From Tissierellia bacterium (GTDB lineage Bacteria > Bacillota > Clostridia > Tissierellales > Tepidimicrobiaceae): a DNA stretch of 10,198 nucleotides. Numbering within the stretch: the stretch's first letter is position 1; each line of letters begins with the position of its first letter. Positions 1 to 7,000 of the stretch are shown in pieces. Both the position numbers and the translations under genes were made by a program. Where the stretch lies: NCBI GenBank assembly GCA_012798935.1, contig JAAZMG010000242.1:1-10198 (forward strand), in the 5' to 3' direction. Below the pieces are notes generated by a model. The model did not search any database. It was not told the DNA's origin and saw nothing but the letters and a program-made list of their open reading frames with translations.

Positions 1-733
1 CTTTATCACTGATCTTCCAAGTATGTTTATTTGGATATCCATGTCTTATATATACATGATGATACTTGTTAGTTGAGTATATCTTTAATCCATTTCTAAT
101 ACAATCTTTTGAAAATTGTACATCTATTGCTCTGGGTATATCGGCAAATTTAATTTTATCAAAAACACTCCTTTTAATAATAAATGTACAGCCATCCATA
201 TGTTTTACATATTTATTCTCATTTCTCGAAGATCGAATTGCTAATGTTTTAGATTTCTTAAAATATACAAATGAAGCAGATTTCCCTATTACATCAGCAT
301 CTGTAAACTCAAATGCCTTAATTGAATCCGATAGATATTTTGGTCCATAGTAATCATCATCATCAAACTTAGCAATAAAATCATATTTAGATTTAGATAC
401 ACCAAAATTTAAACATTCTCCTAATGTTATTTTTTCATCTAGTTTAAATACCTTTACATTTTCATGTTTTGTTGTTTCCTTTAACCATTTATCTAAATTC
501 ATCTTATCGTTATTTAGAACTATTATCATTTCCTTGTTTTGAAAGTCTTGTCTTTCGTAATTATTAAACACATTTTCCATACAGTTTTCACGCATTGTAG
601 CTATTATTATAGATATGCCATAACTATCATAAGTTCTATCAGTATTAAGATTTTTTTCATTATCACTTGCCAATCTTTTTTTCGCTTTATGAATAAATTG
701 ATCTAACGATTTATTTACAGGACCCTTAATCAA
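1..733 (-). CDS. GT-A fold glycosyltransferase, family-2-like (3' end outside window)
   Basis: The minus strand is open from a TTG at 733 to the left edge, 244 codons with no stop; an in-frame TAA lies upstream at 763. The TTG is chosen because GGAGG (745-741) sits 7 nt before it. After a Lys-rich N-terminus (about residues 1-35), a beta strand SIIIATMREN (41-50) opens a nucleotide-sugar-binding fold. TLGECLNFG (103-111) and KFDDDDYYG (122-130) match the family-2 pattern of a conserved Asn followed by an acidic DxD-type metal and nucleotide-sugar site. DGCTFIIKRSVF (180-191) and YIRHGYPNKHTWKISD (228-243) resemble the acceptor side and C-terminal part of firmicute family-2 enzymes. It probably transfers a sugar from an NDP-sugar to a surface glycan or glycoprotein; donor and acceptor cannot be told. 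No membrane segment is visible, so it is likely cytoplasmic. The neighbouring rfbA supports a cell-surface sugar locus. Only a short C-terminal piece should be missing. Confidence 0.85.
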   Translation of the reverse strand, partial: MIKGPVNKSLDQFIHKAKKRLASDNEKNLNTDRTYDSYGISIIIATMRENCMENVFNNYERQDFQNKEMIIVLNNDKMNLDKWLKETTKHENVKVFKLDEKITLGECLNFGVSKSKYDFIAKFDDDDYYGPKYLSDSIKAFEFTDADVIGKSASFVYFKKSKTLAIRSSRNENKYVKHMDGCTFIIKRSVFDKIKFADIPRAIDVQFSKDCIRNGLKIYSTNKYHHVYIRHGYPNKHTWKISDK

Positions 734-781
734 TACTCTCCCTCCATATAATTGAGTTTTTTAGTTTACATATACATTTGT

Positions 782-811
782 ATTATAAAAATATGCTATT
801 ATAGCCTGCAA
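782..811 (-). promoter_or_regulatory. Predicted sigma-A promoter for the glycosyltransferase
   Basis: On the minus strand TTGCAG (811-806) is followed after 18 nt by a perfect TATAAT (787-782). This would start RNA near 775, giving a leader of about 40 nt before the TTG start at 733. A second TATAAT (803-798) lies just upstream but has only a poor -35 (TATGAA). The 164-bp gap between this gene and rfbA shows no convincing terminator, so read-through from rfbA is also possible. A short direct repeat, TAAGCATAA at 829-837 and 841-849 on the plus strand, lies upstream of the -35. Confidence 0.5.
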
Positions 812-897
812 TGTTACGCTTTCATATTTAAGCATAATGATAAGCATAAAAGAGTAGCAAAGCTGATTCCACTGCAAAATTTTTGCAAATGACAATA

Positions 898-1962
898 TCA
901 CAAATTAGATAAATATACTTTGCTATTTTTCCCTACTACCAATCTATTAACCTTCCTCAACCCTTTTTCATTAGTAACTATAGAACCTTCACCTATTATA
1001 GAATAATCAATAGGCCCTTCTACCCCAGAAATAACACAATCATTCAATATTATAGAATTTTCTATATTGGATTTATCTATATTTACTCCTTTTCCTATGG
1101 AAGTATAAGGCCCTATATAGGAATATTTAATAATTGATTTTTCTCCAACAACTATGGGTCCCCTAACTATGCTATTGTATATAACTCCCCCCTCCTCAAG
1201 AATAATTTTCCCAGAAACATGGGAGTTTACTACCTCTCCTTTTATATCTTCCTCCATAGCACTTAGTCTATAAACATTTTCCTCTACTACATCTCTAGGA
1301 CCCCCTATGTCTCTCCAATTTCCCTTTAGTATTTCATAATCTATACTATATCCATTGTGCAAAAGCCACTTTATAGCATCGGTTATTTCATATTCTCCTC
1401 GACTAGAAGGCTTGATTTCCCTAGAGGCCTTGAAAATATTGTTATCAAAAGCATATATTCCCGTTATGGCTAAGTTGCTAAAAGCAGTTTTAGGTTTCTC
1501 TTCTAAATTAATTAACTTATTGTTACCAATATAAGCTACACCAAATTTTTCAGGATTCTCAACTTCCTTTAATAAAATTTTACAATTACTTTTATTAGTC
1601 AAAAAATCTACTATAAATTTTTTTAGATTAAATTGAAATAAATTATCCCCTAAAACCATTATAAACTTTTCATCTTTAATAAAATCTTTAGCAAATAAAA
1701 GTCCATGGGCTATTCCCTTAGGATTATCCTGAATTATATATTGAAAATCTTCCGTAAAATGTTTATCTAATGTTTTTTCAAATATCAACTTGTTATCCTT
1801 ATTTACAACTATCCCTATTTCTTTTATTCCGCAGTTCAATAGCAATTCTATGGTATATACGATTAACGGCTTATTAGCTATTGGAATCAATTGCTTTGGA
1901 GTGGTATAAGTAATAGGCCTAAGCCTCGTACCTTTTCCCCCGCAGAGAATTATTCCTTTCAA
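898..1962 (-). CDS. rfbA: Glucose-1-phosphate thymidylyltransferase, long form (RmlA/RfbA)
   Basis: This 354-residue cytoplasmic enzyme should join glucose 1-phosphate and dTTP to give dTDP-glucose and pyrophosphate, the first step to dTDP-rhamnose and other dTDP-deoxysugars. Nucleotidyltransferase signatures are in order: GGKGTRLRP (8-16), PKQLIPIANKP (22-32, with the catalytic Lys region), VLGDN (103-107, metal-binding Asp), FGVAYIG (140-146), EEKPK (154-158), GEYEITD (189-195) and WRDIG (216-220). Residues from about 245 to 330 carry hexapeptide-like repeats forming a left-handed beta-helix, which identifies the long StrD-like class rather than the short RmlA of about 290 residues. The start is TTG (1962-1960) with SD-like AAAGGGGG 7 nt upstream; no other start lies before the in-frame stop at 2004. 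It has its own promoter and is followed by a glycosyltransferase. The rmlBCD partners are not in the window. A related NDP-sugar pyrophosphorylase is a less likely alternative. Confidence 0.92.
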   Translation of the reverse strand: MKGIILCGGKGTRLRPITYTTPKQLIPIANKPLIVYTIELLLNCGIKEIGIVVNKDNKLIFEKTLDKHFTEDFQYIIQDNPKGIAHGLLFAKDFIKDEKFIMVLGDNLFQFNLKKFIVDFLTNKSNCKILLKEVENPEKFGVAYIGNNKLINLEEKPKTAFSNLAITGIYAFDNNIFKASREIKPSSRGEYEITDAIKWLLHNGYSIDYEILKGNWRDIGGPRDVVEENVYRLSAMEEDIKGEVVNSHVSGKIILEEGGVIYNSIVRGPIVVGEKSIIKYSYIGPYTSIGKGVNIDKSNIENSIILNDCVISGVEGPIDYSIIGEGSIVTNEKGLRKVNRLVVGKNSKVYLSNL

Positions 1963-1968
1963 TTCAAT

Positions 1969-2022
1969 ACCCCCTTTAAAACTATCACTAATCCTTATAC
2001 ATTATATTTATATAAAGGGGGT
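1969..2022 (-). repeat. 10-bp inverted repeat spanning the rfbA Shine-Dalgarno and promoter spacer
   Basis: On the plus strand ACCCCCTTTA (1969-1978) is exactly complementary to TAAAGGGGGT (2013-2022), with 34 nt between. The left arm contains the SD of rfbA; the right arm sits between the -10 and -35 of its promoter, upstream of the predicted RNA start. RNA begun at the rfbA promoter would carry only the SD arm. RNA entering from the upstream gene would carry both arms and could fold over the SD. The repeat is seen directly; the regulatory role is inferred. Confidence 0.55.
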
Positions 2023-2035
2023 TTGTTATATGCAA
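2007..2035 (-). promoter_or_regulatory. Predicted sigma-A promoter of rfbA
   Basis: Minus-strand TTGCAT (2035-2030), a 17-nt spacer, then TATAAA (2012-2007). The expected RNA start is near 2000, which gives a leader of about 38 nt before the TTG start. It lies just downstream of the terminator at 2086-2120, which suits an independent unit. Confidence 0.6.
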
Positions 2036-2085
2036 AACAAACGAATAATTTTAGGTTTTTGCTAAATTTATAATACTTTAAAAGT

Positions 2086-2120
2086 AAGAACAGCAGACTT
2101 TCATATGGTCTGCTGTTCTT
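2086..2120 (-). terminator. Intrinsic terminator of the threonine dehydrogenase gene
   Basis: A perfect 13-bp stem (AAGAACAGCAGAC at 2086-2098 with its complement at 2108-2120) has a 9-nt loop and lies 21 nt after the stop codon at 2141. Read leftward it is followed by a T-rich stretch (ACTTTT). There is no gene on the plus strand here for it to serve. Confidence 0.8.
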
Positions 2121-2140
2121 TGCTTGAATATATTTATTTT

Positions 2141-3097
2141 TTAAAGTCCTAATTTTATTTTCAATTTATCTAACATATCCTTTGTCATAGCATCTAAATC
2201 ATATTTTGGATTCCAATCCCATTCTTCCCTTGCAGCTGAATCATCTAGGGAGTTTGGCCATGAATCTGCTATAGCCTGCCTTACAGGATCCACATCATAA
2301 TCTAGTTCAAATTCTGGAATCACTTTCTTAATTGAAGCAGCAATCTCTTCAGGTTCAAAGCTCATTGCAGTAACATTAAAAGCATTTCTATGGATTAATT
2401 TAGATGGATCAGCTTCTAGTAATTGAGTTATTGCATTTAATGCATCTGGCATATACATCATATCCATCTTTGTTCCCTTATCAATAAAACTAGTATACTT
2501 TTTATTTTTTAATGCATCATAGTAGATATGAACTGCATAGTCGGTTGTTCCGCCACCTGGTAAGGTTTCATAGGATATCAATCCTGGGAAACGTACTCCT
2601 CTCGTATCTACTCCAAACTTATGATAATAATAATCACATAATAGCTCTCCTGCTACTTTAGTTACTCCATACATAGTATTTGGTCTTTGGATAGTATCTT
2701 GTGGTGTATTATCCTTTGGGGTAGAGTCTCCAAAAGCAGCAATAGAGCTCGGTGTAAATACTGCACAGTTTTCTTCCCTCGCCACTTCTAATACATTGTA
2801 TAGTCCATTCATGTTAACATCCCAAGCTCGGGCAGGATTTTGTTCTCCTACAGCAGATAATATTGCAGCAAGATGTATAATGGTATTTACCTTATGTTTC
2901 TTTATTACTTCAGCTAATTGTTTACCATCAGTAACATTAACAATTTCAAAAACTCCTGATTCCATGAGATCTTCGTGACCTTCCTTAGTTCTTCTACTAC
3001 TTGCAATTACATTATCATTTCCATATATTTTCCTTAATCCCATAGTAAGCTCGGAACCAATTTGACCTAATGCTCCAGTAACTAAAATTTTCTTCAT
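2141..3097 (-). CDS. SDR-type L-threonine 3-dehydrogenase (NAD-dependent epimerase/dehydratase family)
   Basis: This 318-residue cytoplasmic extended short-chain dehydrogenase probably oxidises L-threonine with NAD+ to 2-amino-3-ketobutyrate, which Kbl would split to glycine and acetyl-CoA. The Rossmann motif is VTGALGQIG (6-14); IIHLAAILS (73-81) is the conserved strand after it; PSSIAAFG (116-123) holds the catalytic Ser; MYGVTK (142-147) is the YxxxK pair. RFPGLISYETLPGGGTTDYA (169-188) is the stretch that separates this threonine dehydrogenase group from UDP-sugar epimerases. The ATG at 3097 is preferred because GGAGGTG (3110-3104) ends 6 nt before it; the in-frame TTG at 3112 would put the SD inside the gene. 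No kbl gene is in view. It follows degV by 80 nt and ends at a strong terminator. Although it lies next to rfbA, its motifs argue against a sugar-nucleotide role. Confidence 0.85.
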   Translation of the reverse strand: MKKILVTGALGQIGSELTMGLRKIYGNDNVIASSRRTKEGHEDLMESGVFEIVNVTDGKQLAEVIKKHKVNTIIHLAAILSAVGEQNPARAWDVNMNGLYNVLEVAREENCAVFTPSSIAAFGDSTPKDNTPQDTIQRPNTMYGVTKVAGELLCDYYYHKFGVDTRGVRFPGLISYETLPGGGTTDYAVHIYYDALKNKKYTSFIDKGTKMDMMYMPDALNAITQLLEADPSKLIHRNAFNVTAMSFEPEEIAASIKKVIPEFELDYDVDPVRQAIADSWPNSLDDSAAREEWDWNPKYDLDAMTKDMLDKLKIKLGL

Positions 3098-3143
3098 TAA
3101 ATGCACCTCCAAAAATATTATGAAACTGTATTACATTGCTACA

Positions 3144-3152
3144 ATTATATCA
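3144..3152 (-). promoter_or_regulatory. Possible extended -10 promoter for the threonine dehydrogenase
   Basis: The minus strand reads TG-A-TATAAT (3152-3144), an extended -10 element, about 47 nt before the ATG. No good -35 is found at 16-18 nt. No terminator separates degV from this gene, so the gene may also be co-transcribed with degV. Confidence 0.4.
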
Positions 3153-3177
3153 TACTTTACCTATAAAACCCATACAC

Positions 3178-4008
3178 CTAATCACAAAAACATAGTCCTA
3201 TACCCTTAGGTCCTAAATGGCAACCAATTACAGGTCCTAATTCGTCAATTGAAATACTCGCTTTTGGAAATTTATCCTTTAATTTTTCTTTTATCCTTAT
3301 AGCTTCCTCTCCATTAAGTACATGGCATATGCTTATTCTCTTAACATTCCCAGGAACTTTATCAACTATACCTTTTATGGCTTTGTTTTTCCCTCGAACT
3401 TTTTCAAGCAATTTTAATTCCCCTTCTTTTAATTCAATAATAGGTTTAATATTTAATACAGACCCAATAGCGGATTGAAGGCCTGTTAGTCTACCACCTC
3501 TTCTTAAATATTCTAATGTATCAACCGTAAAATATATTGACATATTATATTTTTTGCTTTGTATATAGTTTACTATCTCTTTCTTAGTCTTACCTTCCTT
3601 TACCATGTTTAATGCATCCTGTACTAAAAACCTTAAATTGGAAGCTGCTTGCTCCGAATCAATAATAGTAATCCTTTCATCCTCTAACATATTTTTAGCT
3701 AGTACACTGCTATTATAGGTACCACTTAATTTAGAAGATAAAAGAATGGCTATTATCTCATCATATCCTTCACTAAAAGCTTTTTCGAACTCATTTAAAA
3801 AATCTCCTGACGCCGGTTGAGATGTAGTAGGAAATAATTTTGTACTACTTAATTTCTTAAAAAAACTATTAAATTCCCCAGGAAATCCTTCCTTTTCCCC
3901 TACATCCCCAAAGCTGTAGTTTAATGGTATTACCGATACATGGTTTGCCTCTACATACTCTTTGTTAATGTAACTGGTACTATCCGTTATGATTTTTATC
4001 TTTGACAT
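3178..4008 (-). CDS. DegV family protein (FakB-like fatty-acid-binding protein)
   Basis: A 276-residue protein of full family length. DegV/FakB proteins hold a fatty acid and present its carboxylate to the kinase FakA, making acyl-phosphate for membrane lipid synthesis. Family marks are IITDSTSYI (6-14), TTSQPASGDF (61-70), LSSKLSGTY (90-98), IDSEQAAS (116-123), EYLRRGGRL (166-174), NIKPII (186-191), KVRGKNKA (203-210) and GCHLGPKGIG (262-271). Thr and Ser in the second motif, and His264, correspond to the residues that bind the fatty-acid carboxylate in FakB proteins. The ATG has GGGAGG (4020-4015) 6 nt upstream. No fakA (DAK2-domain kinase) gene is in the window, and the ligand cannot be predicted. 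The leuS stop lies only 67 bp upstream, and the palindrome fills most of that gap, so the promoter is unclear. Confidence 0.93.
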   Translation of the reverse strand: MSKIKIITDSTSYINKEYVEANHVSVIPLNYSFGDVGEKEGFPGEFNSFFKKLSSTKLFPTTSQPASGDFLNEFEKAFSEGYDEIIAILLSSKLSGTYNSSVLAKNMLEDERITIIDSEQAASNLRFLVQDALNMVKEGKTKKEIVNYIQSKKYNMSIYFTVDTLEYLRRGGRLTGLQSAIGSVLNIKPIIELKEGELKLLEKVRGKNKAIKGIVDKVPGNVKRISICHVLNGEEAIRIKEKLKDKFPKASISIDELGPVIGCHLGPKGIGLCFCD

Positions 4009-4022
4009 ACTATACCTCCCTT

Positions 4023-4064
4023 AAATAATAATTCTGCTATACATGTATAGCAGAATTATTATTT
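4023..4064 (-). terminator. Perfect 42-nt palindrome, probable leuS terminator
   Basis: Positions 4023-4064 are exactly self-complementary around the centre at 4043/4044, giving up to 19 bp with a tight CATG-type tip. It starts 11 nt after the leuS stop at 4076. The ends are A-rich before and T-rich after, as in an intrinsic terminator, but the T-tract is broken (TTATTATTT) and forms part of the stem. It ends 2 nt before the degV SD (4020-4015), which is unusually tight. Confidence 0.7.
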
Positions 4065-4075
4065 CATATTTCTTA

Positions 4076-6487
4076 TTATTTTACAACTATATTATATATT
4101 CTTCCCGCAACAAATATTTCCTTTACAACCTGTTTTCCTTCTAAATGCTTCATAATACTCTCATCTTCTTTGGCTTTTTCTCTAACTATATCTTGAGTAT
4201 CATCTACCTTTACAGTAACTTTGCCTCTAACTTTTCCATTGATTTGAATTGGCATCTCTATTACCTTATCCTGAATCTTATCCTCATCATATTTAGGCCA
4301 TGTTGCGTCATGTAACATACCATCAAGCTCTGCAATTTCCCATAGTTCTTCTGTAATATGGGGTGCCACTGGGTTTAATAAAATTAAATATGTTCTTAAA
4401 TCAGCCTTAGTTATTTTGCCAATACTATTAAATTCATTCAATAGCTCCATTAAAGCTGCTATGGCCGTATTAAATTTCAATGTTTCATAATCCTCAGTTA
4501 CCTTTTTAATGATTTTGTGAATACTTGTTTCTAATTCCTTAGTATATTTTTCTCCAGGAACTACAATGTCCTGTAGTCTCCATACTCTTTCTAAATATCT
4601 TCTACATCCCCTAACACCGTTATCTGACCAAGATACACCTTTTTCAAAATCTCCAATAAACATTTCATAGGTTCTCAATGTATCTGCTCCATATTCATTG
4701 ACAATATCGTCTGGATTGATTACATTGCCTCTAGATTTTGACATCTTTTCATTGTTTTCACCAAGTATCATTCCATGAGCTGTTCTCTTGCTATAAGGCT
4801 CCCTGCAAGATACTACTCCTATATCATATAGGAATTTATGCCAAAACCTTGAATAAAGTAAGTGTAATGTAGTATGTTCCATTCCTCCATTGTACCAGTC
4901 TACAGGCATCCAATAATCTAATTCCTCTTTATCTGCTATTTCACTGTTGTTATGAGGATCTATATATCTTAAAAAGTACCAAGATGACCCTGCCCATTGT
5001 GGCATAGTATCTGTTTCTCTTTTTGCTCCTCCCCCACATTTTGGACAAGTGGTTTTCACCCAGTCAGTCATATTTGCTAAAGGAGATTCTCCAGTATCCG
5101 TTGGCTCATAGTTTTCTACCTCTGGCAACATAACTGGTAACTCATCCTCCGGTACAGGAACCCAGCCACATTTATCACAATAAACTAATGGTATAGGCTC
5201 TCCCCAATATCTTTGACGAGAGAATACCCAATCTCTTAATTTATAATTGGTTTTTTTATGTCCTAGGCCTTGTTCTTCTAGCCAGTTACTTATTTTTTCT
5301 ATAGCATCTTTTACTTCCAATCCATTTATAATGCCAGAATTTACTAATACACCTGATTCCGTATCTATATAAGCTTCTTTTTCTACATCTCCACCTTTTA
5401 CAACTTCCACAATTGGTAAATCAAATTTCTTAGCAAATTCCCAATCTCTAGTATCATGGGCAGGTACAGCCATTATTGCACCGGTTCCATAACTCATTAA
5501 CACATAGTCAGAAATCCATATAGGAATTTCTTTTTTTGTAACTGGATTCATTGCCCTAATACCTTTAATCTCAACTCCTGTTTTCTCCTTTGATAATTCT
5601 GTTCTTTCAAAATCCGATTTTTTACTAGCATATTCTTGATATTCTTTTATCTGGTCCATATTTTCTATGTCATCTTTATACTTATCAATTAATGGATGTT
5701 CCGCTGCAATAACCATATAAGTTGCTCCATATAAAGTATCTGGTCGTGTAGTAAATACTTTTAAACTATCTTCTTTTCCACTTATTTTAAAATTTACTTC
5801 CATCCCTTCAGATCGACCAATCCAATTAATTTGTTGGGTTTTAATTCTATCAATATAGTCTACTGTATCTAGATCATTGATTAATCTATCAGCGTATTCG
5901 GTTATCTTTAACATCCATTGGTTTTTAACCTTTCTTATAACCTCTCCCCCGCATCTTTCACAATTTCCAGCTACTACTTCCTCATTAGCAAGACCTATTT
6001 TACAGGATGGACACCAGTTTATGGGCATCTCATGTTTATATGCTAATCCTTTTTCAAACATCTTGATAAATATCCATTGAGTCCACTTATAATAATTAGG
6101 GTCTGTAGTATTCACCTCCCTATCCCAATTAAAGGAGAATCCTATAGATTTTAGCTGTTGTTTAAACATTGCTACATTCCTTTTTGTAACCTCTCTAGGA
6201 TGGATTTTATGCTGAATTGCAAAGTTTTCTGTAGGTAATCCAAAAGCATCCCATCCCATTGGAAATAAAACATTATATCCTTGAAATCTTCTCTTTCTTG
6301 AAACTATATCTAAAGCCGTATAGGGTCTAGGGTGACCTACATGAAGCCCTTGCCCTGATGGATAAGGGAATTCCACTAAAGCATAAAACTTAGGTTTTGA
6401 TTTATCATCGTCAGTTTCAAAAACCTTTTTCTCTTCCCAAATATCCTGCCATTTTTTTTCGATTTCATTTGGTTTATACTCTCTCAT
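4076..6487 (-). CDS. leuS: Leucyl-tRNA synthetase
   Basis: This full-length 803-residue class I synthetase charges tRNA-Leu with leucine in the cytoplasm. The HIGH motif is HVGH (49-52) and the KMSKS loop is 581-585. A zinc knuckle is formed by Cys159, Cys162, Cys176 and Cys179; a second Cys set is Cys437, Cys440, Cys481 and Cys484. The CP1 editing domain shows TTRPDTLYG (246-254) and GTGAIMAVPAHDTRD (334-348), where Asp345 matches the aspartate known to be needed for clearing misacylated tRNA. RDWVFSRQRYWGEP (418-431) returns to the catalytic core. The C-terminus (about 650-803) has the helical anticodon-binding part and the small end domain finishing VAGRIYNIVVK. The ATG has GGGAGGT about 7 nt upstream. 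The gene has its own promoter and a leucine T-box leader, so it should be induced when tRNA-Leu is uncharged. Confidence 0.98.
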   Translation of the reverse strand: MREYKPNEIEKKWQDIWEEKKVFETDDDKSKPKFYALVEFPYPSGQGLHVGHPRPYTALDIVSRKRRFQGYNVLFPMGWDAFGLPTENFAIQHKIHPREVTKRNVAMFKQQLKSIGFSFNWDREVNTTDPNYYKWTQWIFIKMFEKGLAYKHEMPINWCPSCKIGLANEEVVAGNCERCGGEVIRKVKNQWMLKITEYADRLINDLDTVDYIDRIKTQQINWIGRSEGMEVNFKISGKEDSLKVFTTRPDTLYGATYMVIAAEHPLIDKYKDDIENMDQIKEYQEYASKKSDFERTELSKEKTGVEIKGIRAMNPVTKKEIPIWISDYVLMSYGTGAIMAVPAHDTRDWEFAKKFDLPIVEVVKGGDVEKEAYIDTESGVLVNSGIINGLEVKDAIEKISNWLEEQGLGHKKTNYKLRDWVFSRQRYWGEPIPLVYCDKCGWVPVPEDELPVMLPEVENYEPTDTGESPLANMTDWVKTTCPKCGGGAKRETDTMPQWAGSSWYFLRYIDPHNNSEIADKEELDYWMPVDWYNGGMEHTTLHLLYSRFWHKFLYDIGVVSCREPYSKRTAHGMILGENNEKMSKSRGNVINPDDIVNEYGADTLRTYEMFIGDFEKGVSWSDNGVRGCRRYLERVWRLQDIVVPGEKYTKELETSIHKIIKKVTEDYETLKFNTAIAALMELLNEFNSIGKITKADLRTYLILLNPVAPHITEELWEIAELDGMLHDATWPKYDEDKIQDKVIEMPIQINGKVRGKVTVKVDDTQDIVREKAKEDESIMKHLEGKQVVKEIFVAGRIYNIVVK

Positions 6488-6515
6488 ATTTATTACCTCC
6501 CTGTTTTTCTAAAAT

Positions 6516-6558
6516 AATAAACCTTTCGTCAAAAATAAATAGAGACGAAAGGTTTATT
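6516..6558 (-). terminator. Regulated terminator of the leuS T-box leader
   Basis: Arms GACGAAAGGTTTATT (6544-6558, plus strand) and the exact complement at 6516-6530 form a 15-bp stem with a 13-nt loop. Read leftward it is followed by ATTTTAG. The 5' arm directly follows the T-box motif, so the antiterminator and this stem compete for the same bases. Confidence 0.9.
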
Positions 6559-6756
6559 CCGCGGTACCACCCTAATTTGATAGATATTATCTATCCTCTT
6601 AAAATAATAACGGCATCTAACCGGCTAAAGCTACTAATATTCACCTTAACAACTCAGAGACGAGTTCAGCCTTAATTAATACTATCTCCCACCAAATGAT
6701 AGCTCTCTTCGATTAATTTATAGCCTACTATTTCTCTTCCCAGTTCTATATGGTTT
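6516..6756 (-). promoter_or_regulatory. T-box leader of leuS, specifier CUC (Leu)
   Basis: The leader RNA senses uncharged tRNA-Leu and allows read-through into leuS. The T-box motif AGGGUGGUACCGCG lies at 6573-6560; its UGGU would pair with the tRNA end ACCA, which fits a discriminator A. Stem I is visible: its base pairs AACU...AGAGA with UCUCUGAGUU, the 5' side of the specifier loop carries AGUA, and the 3' side reads GAA followed by CUC (6664-6662). The distal arm pairs GCUAUC with GAUAGU around a loop containing GGUG, and an AG-rich bulge lies before it. A stem III-like hairpin (GATAGATA with TATCTATC) precedes the T-box. The conserved CCGUUAU of the stem II region is present. Together with the terminator and promoter entries, this element accounts for about half of the 513-bp gap between leuS and nhaC. 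Confidence 0.95.
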
Positions 6757-6762
6757 TTATGT

Positions 6763-6791
6763 ATTATAGCAGATATATTTAACTAAATCAA
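6763..6791 (-). promoter_or_regulatory. Sigma-A promoter of leuS
   Basis: Minus-strand TTGATT (6791-6786), exactly 17 nt, then TATAAT (6768-6763), with TGC just before the -10 (extended type). RNA would begin near 6756, at the start of the T-box leader. The remaining DNA up to the nhaC terminator (6792-6957) shows no gene and no further element that I can support. Confidence 0.75.
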
Positions 6792-6957
6792 GCCATTATC
6801 AAAATCCCGGTTGCTATTTTTTATAATAAATCCTTAACCTAAAAAAGGACAAAGACTCCCTTTGAAGTAATTATAATACCTAAACCTTTTTCCCCACATT
6901 CCTTTTATAAAAATCCACTACCAGGGAATCTATACTTTTCTAGTTAATAATAGAAAA

Positions 6958-6989
6958 GAGCTGTCTTAAAGTGGGTTTTAAGATAGCTC
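6958..6989 (-). terminator. Intrinsic terminator of nhaC
   Basis: Two 13-nt arms (6958-6970 and 6977-6989) form a stem with one C-A mismatch in the minus-strand RNA and a 6-nt loop. It is followed leftward by TTTTCTAT. It begins 12 nt after the nhaC stop codon (7001-7003). Confidence 0.8.
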
Positions 6990-7000
6990 CTAACATTATT

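Noticed and set aside
66..350. Plus-strand open reading frame of 94 codons
   Set aside because: It lies wholly opposite the glycosyltransferase, whose minus-strand frame has clear family motifs and an SD; no ribosome site is seen for the plus frame.
873..890. TGCAAAATTTTTGCA near-palindrome after rfbA as a terminator
   Set aside because: The stem is short, AT-rich and lacks a U-tract on the minus strand; it also does not lie right after the stop codon in the reading direction with a stable GC part.
1891..2073. Plus-strand 60-codon frame crossing the rfbA start and promoter
   Set aside because: It is antisense to rfbA and to its promoter region, with no recognisable protein pattern.
6397..6675. 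Plus-strand 92-codon frame over the leuS start and leader
   Set aside because: It is antisense to leuS and the T-box leader; its composition follows the RNA structure, not a protein.
6935..6958. CTTTTCTA / TAGAAAAG hairpin next to the nhaC terminator
   Set aside because: It overlaps the terminator U-tract and is weak and AT-only in most pairs; the adjoining 13-bp stem explains termination on its own.
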